This document shows, piece after piece, positions 1 through 8,036 of a DNA stretch of 64,000 nucleotides. A program made the position numbers and the translations under genes. Origin of the DNA: Bacilli bacterium (lineage in GTDB: Bacteria; Bacillota_I; Bacilli_A; RF39; UBA660); the NCBI GenBank assembly GCA_017428495.1, contig JAFRQS010000030.1, forward strand, positions 62,001 through 126,000. The letters are read 5' to 3'. A model generated the notes under the pieces. It searched no databases and was not told where the DNA came from. It was given only the letters and a program-made list of their open reading frames with translations. Numbering within the stretch: the first letter of the stretch is position 1; every line of letters starts with the position of its first letter.

Positions 1-241
1 TTACAAATGGTTCTTTATACTTATTACTATGACCTACTATGCGATATTGCATGCCTTCACCACTAAATTCACGTATTACTTTATTAAATGTAAAACTTTC
101 ATTATACTTATCAGTTAAATATTCTAAAGCTACATCTTGTATATTTAGTTTTAAATTAGTATTTATTTTCTTTGATAAAAATATTGCTACTATAAAAACT
201 AATAATATACTAAATAATATAATTATATACTTTTTAGTCAT
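1..241 (-). CDS. membrane-anchored protein, 3' end cut by window edge
   Basis: Reading frame opens at the ATG at 239-241 and is still open at base 1, so only the first 80 codons are visible. It starts MTKKY and has one hydrophobic segment at about residues 4-24 followed by a polar, probably external, part. It begins 3 bases after the stop of the upstream membrane gene at 245-868, so the two are probably one operon and translationally coupled. No family recognised; function unknown. Confidence 0.6.
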   Translation of the reverse strand, partial: MTKKYIIILFSILLVFIVAIFLSKKINTNLKLNIQDVALEYLTDKYNESFTFNKVIREFSGEGMQYRIVGHSNKYKEPFV

Positions 242-244
242 AAC

Positions 245-868
245 TTATACATCCTTATTTATAAGTTTATGTGCAATCAATACAATTGCTATCCAAATAA
301 GCGAAATACAAATATTTTTAATAGCAATAATTACATCAACAGAATTAAATAACATCTGCAATAATGAAGATAATACAATAGAAGAATAATTCATCAATAA
401 AATTATTATTACTAAATTACATATATTTACTTTCTTTGAATTATTAATATTTAATAATTTATCTTTTGATACTTCCATATATGCTATCAAATAAATTGGT
501 ATAAAACAAAATAACTCAAGAATCAATGAATACCATGAAAACTTTTTATAAAACACATAAGAAAGTACATTTACACCAAGCATTAGTATAGCTGACATAA
601 TAGATACCAATAAAAACAAATTAAATACCTGCCTACTAACTGAATATTCATCTTTATACAAATCAATTTTCCTATTTGTAATCCAAAGGATAATAGCTGA
701 AAATACAACATAAATACCCATCAATATCATATTACTATGTAAATCAACCTTAGCAACATCTTTAGGAGCATTTAAAAACATACTTAACAATGATAAAGAT
801 GCAAGCATAACAAATATTAAAAATATTGTATTAGATATTTTTGTAACTTTATTCTTACCTTTAAACAT
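245..868 (-). CDS. multi-pass membrane protein of unknown function
   Basis: A 207-residue, strongly hydrophobic protein with about six predicted membrane segments (near residues 12-32, 46-64, 85-108, 113-130, 150-170, 178-200). The start at 868 has a GAGGTG-type ribosome binding site a few bases upstream. It is followed after 3 bases by another membrane-anchored gene. The size and absence of motifs suggest a small accessory membrane protein; I do not recognise the family and infer only membrane location. Confidence 0.7.
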   Translation of the reverse strand: MFKGKNKVTKISNTIFLIFVMLASLSLLSMFLNAPKDVAKVDLHSNMILMGIYVVFSAIILWITNRKIDLYKDEYSVSRQVFNLFLLVSIMSAILMLGVNVLSYVFYKKFSWYSLILELFCFIPIYLIAYMEVSKDKLLNINNSKKVNICNLVIIILLMNYSSIVLSSLLQMLFNSVDVIIAIKNICISLIWIAIVLIAHKLINKDV

Positions 869-977
869 ATATTCACCTCAGTGTTATTATATAATTTTAA
901 TCACTTTTAATCAATATGTCTATTACAAATGTCTATTCAAATAATTATATTCTACATACTATGTTATAGGAGGAATT

Positions 978-1403
978 ATGAATAAAGTAAATAATATGTA
1001 TTATGATAATTATAGTAATGTTAATGATATTGTTAACATTAAAAATGAAGAAATGTTACAGAAAGATTTAGTTAATGCATCTGAAGGATTTAGAAGAGGA
1101 AATATATTTCCTGATTTATATTGGCCATATAAAAAACAAACATATAACTTTGTACCAAATAATGAAAGACAAAGATTATTATTAGAAATAATGGAAAATT
1201 CATTTTACGCTCATGAATTGAATTTATATTTAGATAATTATACTACTGATAAAGAAAAAATTGATTTATTTAATAAATACAATGATAAAAGTAATAACTT
1301 AATTAATGAATACAACAAAAAATATGAGCCAATAATTTTAAATGATTTAAAAGAAGTACCATGGGCTTGGGAAGAAAGTCCATGGCCATGGGAAGGAGTA
1401 TAA
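978..1403 (+). CDS. CotJA-CotJB fusion protein
   Basis: The 141-residue product joins two spore-coat-type domains that are separate genes in Bacillus. Residues about 28-56 resemble CotJA (GFRRGNIFPDLYWPY, like the usual RGTLFPELYxPY), and residues 62-141 resemble CotJB, ending in the typical tryptophan-rich tail (PWAWEESPWPWE). An AGGAGGA ribosome binding site lies just before the ATG at 978. One base separates its stop from cotJC. In Bacillus, CotJA, CotJB and CotJC work together with the Mn-catalase in the spore coat; whether this organism sporulates is not shown by the window. Confident in the family, less in the role. Confidence 0.85.
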   Translation: MNKVNNMYYDNYSNVNDIVNIKNEEMLQKDLVNASEGFRRGNIFPDLYWPYKKQTYNFVPNNERQRLLLEIMENSFYAHELNLYLDNYTTDKEKIDLFNKYNDKSNNLINEYNKKYEPIILNDLKEVPWAWEESPWPWEGV

Positions 1404-1404
1404 T

Positions 1405-1965
1405 ATGTGGGCTTATAAAAAAATGTTACAATTTCCAATTAATATAAAAAAGAAAAATGTAAAAATGGCTAAAAATATTGTAACACAATTAGGAGGAGCA
1501 AATGGTGAATTAGGCGCTGCCTTAAGATATTTAAACCAAAGATATTCTATGCCTGATAATAAAGGCAAAGCACTACTTACTGATATTGGTACAGAAGAAT
1601 TAGGACATGCAGAAATGATATCAACTATGTTATATCAATTAACAAAAGGTGCTACCATAGAAGAAATGAAAGAAGCAGGATTTGATGGTGTATATACGGA
1701 GCATGGATATGGAATATATCCAACAGATGCAAATGGCGTTCCATTTACAGCAGCATACTTTGCAGTAACTGGCGATCCATTAGCTGACTTATCCGAAGAT
1801 ATGGCTGCTGAGCAAAAAGCAAGAGCAACATATGAAAATCTCATAAATTTAACAGATGATCCTGATTTGCTTGCACCACTTTCTTTCTTAAGACAAAGAG
1901 AAGTTATTCATTATCAAAGATTTAAAGAACTATTTGATGAATATGTAGAAAAAGGATTGCAATAA
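1405..1965 (+). CDS. cotJC: CotJC, manganese catalase family
   Basis: A 186-residue ferritin-like protein of the manganese catalase family. Visible hallmarks are GGANGELGAALRYL near the N-terminus, EELGHAEM (Glu and His metal ligands, about residues 68-75) and the second helix pair ending in REVIHYQRF (Glu/His). Length matches CotJC (about 190) rather than full-length Mn-catalases. It would dismutate hydrogen peroxide using a dimanganese centre. The start at 1405 follows a GGAG box at about 1394-1397. It forms an operon with the upstream cotJAB fusion, from which it is separated by one base. Confidence 0.9.
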   Translation: MWAYKKMLQFPINIKKKNVKMAKNIVTQLGGANGELGAALRYLNQRYSMPDNKGKALLTDIGTEELGHAEMISTMLYQLTKGATIEEMKEAGFDGVYTEHGYGIYPTDANGVPFTAAYFAVTGDPLADLSEDMAAEQKARATYENLINLTDDPDLLAPLSFLRQREVIHYQRFKELFDEYVEKGLQ

Positions 1966-1981
1966 ATTTAATCAAAAATTA

Positions 1982-2010
1982 TTGACATATTAAAAAAAAT
2001 AAGGCATAAT
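1982..2010 (+). promoter_or_regulatory. promoter of tRNA-Gly(UCC)
   Basis: TTGACA at 1982-1987, a 17-base spacer and CATAAT at 2005-2010: a near-consensus housekeeping promoter placed about 18 bases before the tRNA. The -10 lies inside a perfect 18-bp palindrome (GGCATAATTAATTATGCC, 2003-2020). Confidence 0.8.
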
Positions 2011-2027
2011 TAATTATGCCTACTGAT

Positions 2028-2101
2028 GCAGGTGTAGTTTAATGGTAGAACTTCAGCCTTCCAAGCTGACCACGTGGGTTCGATTCCCATCACCTGCTCC
2101 A
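2028..2101 (+). tRNA. tRNA-Gly (anticodon UCC)
   Basis: Cloverleaf is complete: acceptor GCAGGTG pairs with CACCTGC, anticodon loop CTTCCAA gives TCC, T-arm TGGGTTCGATTCCCA, discriminator T and an encoded CCA (2099-2101). Followed by TTTG and, after about 40 bases, an intrinsic terminator. The downstream neighbour is a small ORF and a serine recombinase, so the 3' side may be an integration boundary. Confidence 0.95.
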
Positions 2102-2140
2102 TTTGTAAAAATCGTCGCACCAAGCGATGTTGAGATAAAG

Positions 2141-2167
2141 CTCAATTCGAAAGAATTGAGTTTTTTT
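2141..2167 (+). terminator. terminator after tRNA-Gly(UCC)
   Basis: CTCAATTC, loop GAAA, GAATTGAG, then seven T. Perfect 8-bp stem. Confidence 0.9.
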
Positions 2168-2192
2168 GTCGTTAAAGAAAGGTTGTGATGAT

Positions 2193-2468
2193 ATGTTAAA
2201 TATTATTAAAGAAAAACTTGATTTAAGCCCTGATTTAAAGAAAAAGATTGATTGGGCTAAGAATTATACTTCTACTTCTATAAAACTTGAGAAAGGGTAT
2301 TTAATTAGATTAGAGCCAACTAATATTGCTTATGTAGATCCACATAAAGTTAAAATTAATAATTATACATTCTTGTTCTTTAACGGTATAAATACTTTTT
2401 ATATTAATAACTTAAATGAACATCATAATATGTCTGAACTTGAAAAATATTTTATACTTGCTAAATAA
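2193..2468 (+). CDS. small protein upstream of serine recombinase
   Basis: 91 residues beginning MLNIIKEKLD; the ATG at 2193 is preceded by AAAGAAAGG at a good distance, which is better than the in-frame TTG farther upstream. The protein is mixed polar and beta-like with no recognisable motif. It sits directly between the tRNA-Gly terminator and the recombinase promoter. A role with the recombinase (for instance directionality or immunity) is possible but only inferred from position. Confidence 0.65.
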   Translation: MLNIIKEKLDLSPDLKKKIDWAKNYTSTSIKLEKGYLIRLEPTNIAYVDPHKVKINNYTFLFFNGINTFYINNLNEHHNMSELEKYFILAK

Positions 2469-2499
2469 TTGACAAATAATATAAAAATGATATTATTTG
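2469..2499 (+). promoter_or_regulatory. recombinase promoter overlapped by a palindromic operator
   Basis: TTGACA (2469-2474), 16 bases, TATTAT (2491-2496). The same region carries a perfect inverted repeat: CAAATAATAT (2473-2482), 7-base centre, ATATTATTTG (2490-2499). A protein binding the palindrome would block the promoter, so the recombinase is probably repressed. Confidence 0.65.
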
Positions 2500-2516
2500 A
2501 GTGAAAGATAACTTAA

Positions 2517-4395
<1,879 letters not shown>

Positions 4396-4409
4396 TTTAT
4401 TCCAATTTC

Positions 4410-4511
4410 CTTTTTAAGTCAGGAACCCAGTTCCAATTCTTAAAAAATGTGCAATTTTCAAAAAAGAAAATTACACGATTATGGCGAATTAGAACTGCCT
4501 ACCTTAAAAAG
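4410..4511. repeat. long nested inverted repeat beside the recombinase
   Basis: Three successive pairs of arms fold on one axis: CTTTTTAAG (4410-4418) with CTTAAAAAG (4503-4511); CAGTTCCAATTC (4428-4439) with GAATTAGAACTG (4486-4497, one mismatch); GTGCAATTTTC (4449-4459) with GAAAATTACAC (4466-4476, one mismatch). The 102-bp structure is noncoding. It could be a structured RNA, a transposon end pair or a recombinase site. Confidence 0.7.
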
Positions 4512-4603
4512 ATTTCTCGGCATAAAGGCATACTTAAAATACAAAAAATGTACAAAAAAATATGCAAAAAATGAGTGATATTTTAATTATGAGCATAAGA
4601 TGT

Positions 4604-4656
4604 TGCTGGCAAAACATACAAAAAGCCCTGCAATTACAGGACTTAGTATGCCAGCA
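4604..4656. repeat. second stable stem-loop downstream of the recombinase
   Basis: TGCTGG (4604-4609) pairs with CCAGCA (4651-4656), CATAC (4615-4619) with GTATG (4646-4650), and an inner AAGCCCTG/CAGGACTT pair closes a CAATTA loop. Together with the repeat at 4410-4511 it fills most of the 425-base gap between the recombinase and the next gene; I see no credible coding frame in that gap. Confidence 0.65.
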
Positions 4657-4680
4657 TTCTTATTACGCACTTGCGAAATT

Positions 4681-4706
4681 CGTACGAAAACTTGTACGGA
4701 TTTTTT
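4681..4706 (+). terminator. terminator-like hairpin
   Basis: CGTAC, loop GAAAACTT, GTACG, then GATTTTTT. It lies after the two structured repeats, as if a transcript covering them ended here; this would fit a noncoding RNA from this gap. Confidence 0.45.
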
Positions 4707-4802
4707 CAAAAATATTCATTTTGACCAATAATATCAAAGAAAATTTGTGTACGCAAATTTGTACAAATTCGAACTTATTAAAATTTTTATGTACATATAT
4801 TT

Positions 4803-5092
4803 TTAGTATTTAAAGCTACCATCATCATTATAATATTTATAAATAATTTCTAGTATTTGCTTTGTTTCACTAATTATTATTTCAGTATAATCGGTATTAA
4901 TTGATACTGAATCTTTTTCAAATATATTTTTCTTTGCTTTTAAAAAATCTTCACATAAAAATTCAATATTTTCCAAAGACAATATAAATTCCCAAAAATC
5001 GCAATGTACTGCATATTTCATGTACCCTTATTTAAATAGTTTTTTACTATTTCATAATCTTTATCATTTACTACTTTTTTAAATTTTTTCAT
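4803..5092 (-). pseudogene. small gene, possibly split by a frameshift
   Basis: A 24-codon frame (ATG at 5092, stop at 5018) overlaps by ATGA the start of a 72-codon frame (5021 to 4803, beginning MKYAVHCDFWEF). One inserted base at the junction (NKG-YMKYAV) would join them into a single protein of about 97 residues. The second frame could also be an intact small gene: GGG lies 5 bases before its ATG. No family is recognised. It is placed next to a recombinase, where decay is common. Confidence 0.4.
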
Positions 5093-5262
5093 TTTTTTTA
5101 TTTATACAAACACTTACAATTATTATGACTGCACAAGTAAGTATAATAATTACAGCAACAATGATTATAACTAAATCTAATATTTCAGATTTTATAGTAG
5201 TCAAAACTATAATAAATAAAAACCACAATAAAATTATTATAAAATTTATAAGTTTTTTTATA
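5079..5262 (-). other. open hydrophobic frame without a standard start
   Basis: After the stop of the gene at 5297-5848 there is an AGGAGT box, but no ATG, GTG or TTG follows at the right distance. The frame still encodes about 60 residues with two membrane-like stretches (FIIILLWFLFIIVLTT and a second one) and ends at 5079. It may be a decayed small membrane gene or use a rare start. Not strong enough to call as a gene. Confidence 0.3.
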
Positions 5263-5296
5263 TTTTTACTCCTATGATAAAATATGTTGTATAAAA

Positions 5297-5848
5297 CTAT
5301 GTATCTAATTTTATGTAATATAAGTGATTGGTATCATTGTCAAAAATTAAAATTTCAAAGTTAAATGAATTTCTTAATAAAACTTTCTCATCACTATTTA
5401 TATTTTCTAAATCTTTATATCTTTTTGCATAATTATCAACAAAATAATAATAACCATTTTTTATTTCTGGTAATCCTTCTGATGCGCCAAAATTATAACC
5501 ATAAAAGTATGTAGTACCCATTTTTGTTTCTTTCCAACTATATAAAAGTAATTTTATATTTTCACTAAAAGGTGTTTGTTTCATATTATCAGTTTTAAGA
5601 TTAAAATTATAGTTTGAACAATCATACTCATAAAATATTTGGCCTTCATTTCTAGGACCATCATGACTATCAATTGTTTTTAATGCTTGACATTTATCTA
5701 CATCAATATTTGCTATTTGTATTACATATTTTCTTAATAATCGCTGATTAATATTTATTATGCTGAAAAACAATGACCATGCTAATAATATAGTAAAAAC
5801 GATTATTATAATTATTACAAAAAATTTAAAAATTATACTTTTTTCCAT
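5297..5848 (-). CDS. membrane-anchored extracytoplasmic protein, unknown
   Basis: 183 residues, start chosen at the ATG at 5848 (MEKSII) because AAGGTGAG precedes it; a longer in-frame start 10 codons upstream has no such site. One N-terminal membrane segment (about residues 8-30) is followed by a polar outer domain with several aromatic residues and a Cys pair (near DKCQALKT and YDCSNYN) that could form a disulfide. No recognised family. It sits in the accessory region between the recombinase and the HEPN gene. Confidence 0.65.
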   Translation of the reverse strand: MEKSIIFKFFVIIIIIVFTILLAWSLFFSIININQRLLRKYVIQIANIDVDKCQALKTIDSHDGPRNEGQIFYEYDCSNYNFNLKTDNMKQTPFSENIKLLLYSWKETKMGTTYFYGYNFGASEGLPEIKNGYYYFVDNYAKRYKDLENINSDEKVLLRNSFNFEILIFDNDTNHLYYIKLDT

Positions 5849-5940
5849 ACTTCTCACCTTATATTTATATTTTATCATACAAAAATAATAAAATCTATTT
5901 TCAAACTAATAATGTTATAACAATTAAGACAATTAAGAGT

Positions 5941-5969
5941 TTGTAATATTAAATAAAAAAGGGTATAAT
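5941..5969 (+). promoter_or_regulatory. promoter of the membrane gene at 6008
   Basis: TTGTAA (5941-5946), 17-base spacer, TATAAT (5964-5969), about 38 bases before the start codon. Confidence 0.6.
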
Positions 5970-6007
5970 TAGTTAAAAACAAGAAAAAAATTAGTAAGGT
6001 GAATTTT

Positions 6008-6544
6008 ATGAAAAGAAAGTTTAGTTTAATAATCTTGAATCTTATTCAAATAATTAGTTCAATATATATTTTTGCAAAACCAAATTTATTAGATTCTATA
6101 GTATATACATATATGGAAGGAGAAGGAGGCCCCGCTGCTTTATTAGCTGGCACCATGATTTTTTGGTTTTCAATTTTTTCAATTATTTTAAGTGGTATCA
6201 TAATATTTGAAGTGTTTAAAAATGATGAGAATAAATTTCAAAATAGTATCATTTGGTTATCTTTTGTAATATTATTATTAAATTTTTATAATAAAATATC
6301 TCGCTTTTCAATGATTTTATCTCTATTTGTAGCATTGTGTATAAAAAGTAAAAGGAAAGAAAAAAACTCCAATGTAATTAAAATTATTTTATTATATATA
6401 ACTGCATATTTTACAAGTAAATTGATTTTGTCGATAATAGCTAGTTATGTAAGTGGCATTGAGTATATACTTATGTCGCTTACATTAAGCATTGCTGTAT
6501 TTATGATTTATTACATAATATATAGAAAATCAGAATCTGAATAA
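6008..6544 (+). CDS. small multi-pass membrane protein
   Basis: 178 residues beginning MKRKFSLIIL; the ATG at 6008 follows AAGGTGA. Five or so hydrophobic stretches (near residues 6-24, 45-68, 80-107, 121-143, 148-168) imply an integral membrane protein. No motif or family recognised. It is followed after 39 bases by the HEPN-like gene and may be cotranscribed with it; a membrane partner for a toxin-like protein is possible but is only inference. Confidence 0.65.
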   Translation: MKRKFSLIILNLIQIISSIYIFAKPNLLDSIVYTYMEGEGGPAALLAGTMIFWFSIFSIILSGIIIFEVFKNDENKFQNSIIWLSFVILLLNFYNKISRFSMILSLFVALCIKSKRKEKNSNVIKIILLYITAYFTSKLILSIIASYVSGIEYILMSLTLSIAVFMIYYIIYRKSESE

Positions 6545-6583
6545 TTAAAAAATGAGAAAGGATTAATATAGATTCAAAAATAT

Positions 6584-7642
6584 ATGAATGAAGAAATTAA
6601 AAATTTAAAAGATAATAATAAAAATGTTGAAAGATACATTAAAGTACCATCAAAAAATAGCATAAATGATAACTTATCAATTGAATCAGAAATAATTAAT
6701 TCAATTAAAAAAGGATTTAATTATTCTACATTAGAAACTAACTTTATATCAAATTCTCTAAGAAATTTTGCAAAAGAATTGTTCAAAATTCATATGGAAA
6801 TGATAAATATAATTTCAAATAATAACAAAATAAACCCATATTTTAAAGAACTATCAGAAAAGATAGAAACTGCAAAAAAGGACCCACATAGTTTTTTGAG
6901 TTGGCTTAATTATTATAAAAAATTAAGTGAATATTTTTGGATATACCCATATGATATGCAATCAGAGAAATTATATACTATATTAGAAAAAGTAAATAAT
7001 GAAAAAGAATTTGATAATTACATATCAAAATATTTTTCTAAAGAAAAAGTGAAAGAATTGTTTTCTGAATTGGAGAAAAACATACCAAGGAAGCATAAGA
7101 TTGTATTAAAACAAATAGAAATTGCTTATAATTCTAAATCCTATGTTCTTGCAAATGTTGGATTAATTTCTATTATAGATGATTTATTATCATTTTATAT
7201 ATATGATAAAGGTTGCCCAATAAGACTTAATCTATTTAATCCAATTATTGAACAATTAAAAAAAGAAAAAACTGATATAGATGAGGATTTATTTCTAATT
7301 ATGATAGCAAATAACTATATTACTAATTTATATGACAATATTGAATTTAATGAAAAAATAGAAATAAAAACCAACAAGAAAACAAGAAGACATACATGCG
7401 CACATGGAAAATTTTATTCAAATAAAAGAATAGATTCTATAATGTTATTAAATGCAATATACTATTTATTAATTACACAAGAAATTTTAAAAATATATAA
7501 AAACAAACTATTTTACGATAATAAAAATGGATTTTACATACCTAGAAAAGGTGAAAAAAAACAAGCTATTGAAAGAGTAAAAAATAGTATTCAAAAGAAA
7601 AAGGAAAAAAAGTTGAAAAATAATAATCAAAATATGATATAA
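6584..7642 (+). CDS. HEPN-like protein (possible RNase / abortive infection)
   Basis: 352 residues. Near residues 266-273 is RHTCAHG, which fits the R-x4-H motif of HEPN nucleases and resembles the NRHxxxHG motif of related phage-defence proteins; it is followed by a helix rich in Ile and Leu and a lysine-rich tail. The helical segment around residues 185-210 (KQIEIAYNSKSYVLANVGL) is also typical. HEPN proteins cut RNA in defence or toxin systems. The first ATG is 21 bases from the AAAGGA box, and an in-frame ATT at 6572 is better spaced, so the start is uncertain. The last codons overlap the promoter of an RNA-like element. The activity is inferred. Confidence 0.65.
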   Translation: MNEEIKNLKDNNKNVERYIKVPSKNSINDNLSIESEIINSIKKGFNYSTLETNFISNSLRNFAKELFKIHMEMINIISNNNKINPYFKELSEKIETAKKDPHSFLSWLNYYKKLSEYFWIYPYDMQSEKLYTILEKVNNEKEFDNYISKYFSKEKVKELFSELEKNIPRKHKIVLKQIEIAYNSKSYVLANVGLISIIDDLLSFYIYDKGCPIRLNLFNPIIEQLKKEKTDIDEDLFLIMIANNYITNLYDNIEFNEKIEIKTNKKTRRHTCAHGKFYSNKRIDSIMLLNAIYYLLITQEILKIYKNKLFYDNKNGFYIPRKGEKKQAIERVKNSIQKKKEKKLKNNNQNMI

Positions 7643-7762
7643 TGTTCTTGTAATTGAGTTTTATCTCATTTTATATTTTGAGTAAATGTTTCGTAAACGA
7701 GACACAAATTCGCTCCATTTGAAGACAACTTACAAACTGCAATGATTTGTAAGTTTTTATTT
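7635..7762 (+). ncRNA. RNA-like element D with tRNA-like 3' end
   Basis: Extended -10 TGaTATAAT (7635-7643) sits on the final codons of the HEPN gene. From about 7650 follow a body with hairpin TGTTTC/GAGACA (7687-7692, 7699-7704), the tRNA-like end GCTCCATTTGA (7712-7722) and a terminator (CTTACAAA 7729-7736, TTTGTAAG 7746-7753, then TTTTTATTT). Promoter, body start (TTGTAATTGAG, TTTATCTC) and 3' end match element C at 42452-42569. Predicted transcript about 110 bases; no coding potential seen. Confidence 0.5.
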
Positions 7763-7811
7763 TATATAAAACTAATAATGTTCTCTTATCATAGAAAGGA
7801 GGACATTTTTT

Positions 7812-8009
7812 ATGCTTGAATTTAAAACTTTGGAGGAACTTAAAACTGATGAAGAAATACTGGTTGAAATAAATGATATACAAACTAAAATTAAGAAACT
7901 CAATAAGTATTGTAAAAAAATAATTAAAAGAGCTGAGGGCATACAAAATAATCTTAATATTTTTGATAAAGATATTCAAAAAGAAAAAAACAATTATAGG
8001 TCTATGTGA
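7812..8009 (+). CDS. small coiled-coil protein, unknown
   Basis: 65 residues, starting at the ATG at 7812 behind a strong AGGAGG box. The sequence is Lys/Glu/Ile-rich with heptad-like spacing (EILVEINDIQTKIKKLNKY), so it is probably a short coiled coil. It ends with a TGA stop, which supports the standard code. It lies between the terminator of element D and the convergent DUF2207 gene. Function unknown. Confidence 0.65.
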   Translation: MLEFKTLEELKTDEEILVEINDIQTKIKKLNKYCKKIIKRAEGIQNNLNIFDKDIQKEKNNYRSM

Positions 8010-8036
8010 CTTAAATTGTCTTTTTAATATATTTTT

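Noticed and set aside
39-389. Plus-strand frame of 116 codons.
   Set aside because: It is an antisense shadow of the minus-strand genes at 1-241 and 245-868, with no ribosome binding site.
931-977. Possible sporulation-sigma -10 (CATACTAT at 955-962) before cotJAB.
   Set aside because: A start about 7 bases downstream would fall into the AGGAGG box, leaving no leader, and no matching -35 was seen at the right spacing.
4562-4813. Plus-strand frame of 83 codons downstream of the recombinase.
   Set aside because: It covers the two hairpins and terminator; composition (many Cys, Ile, no RBS) is that of noncoding DNA.
7687-7717. Complete tRNA gene at elements A-D and E.
   Set aside because: There is no 5' acceptor strand matching the 3' end, no anticodon arm, and the T-arm spacing is wrong. 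Only the 3' end is tRNA-like.
7671-7979. Minus-strand frame of 102 codons.
   Set aside because: It overlaps element D and the better-supported gene at 7812 with its AGGAGG box; shadow.
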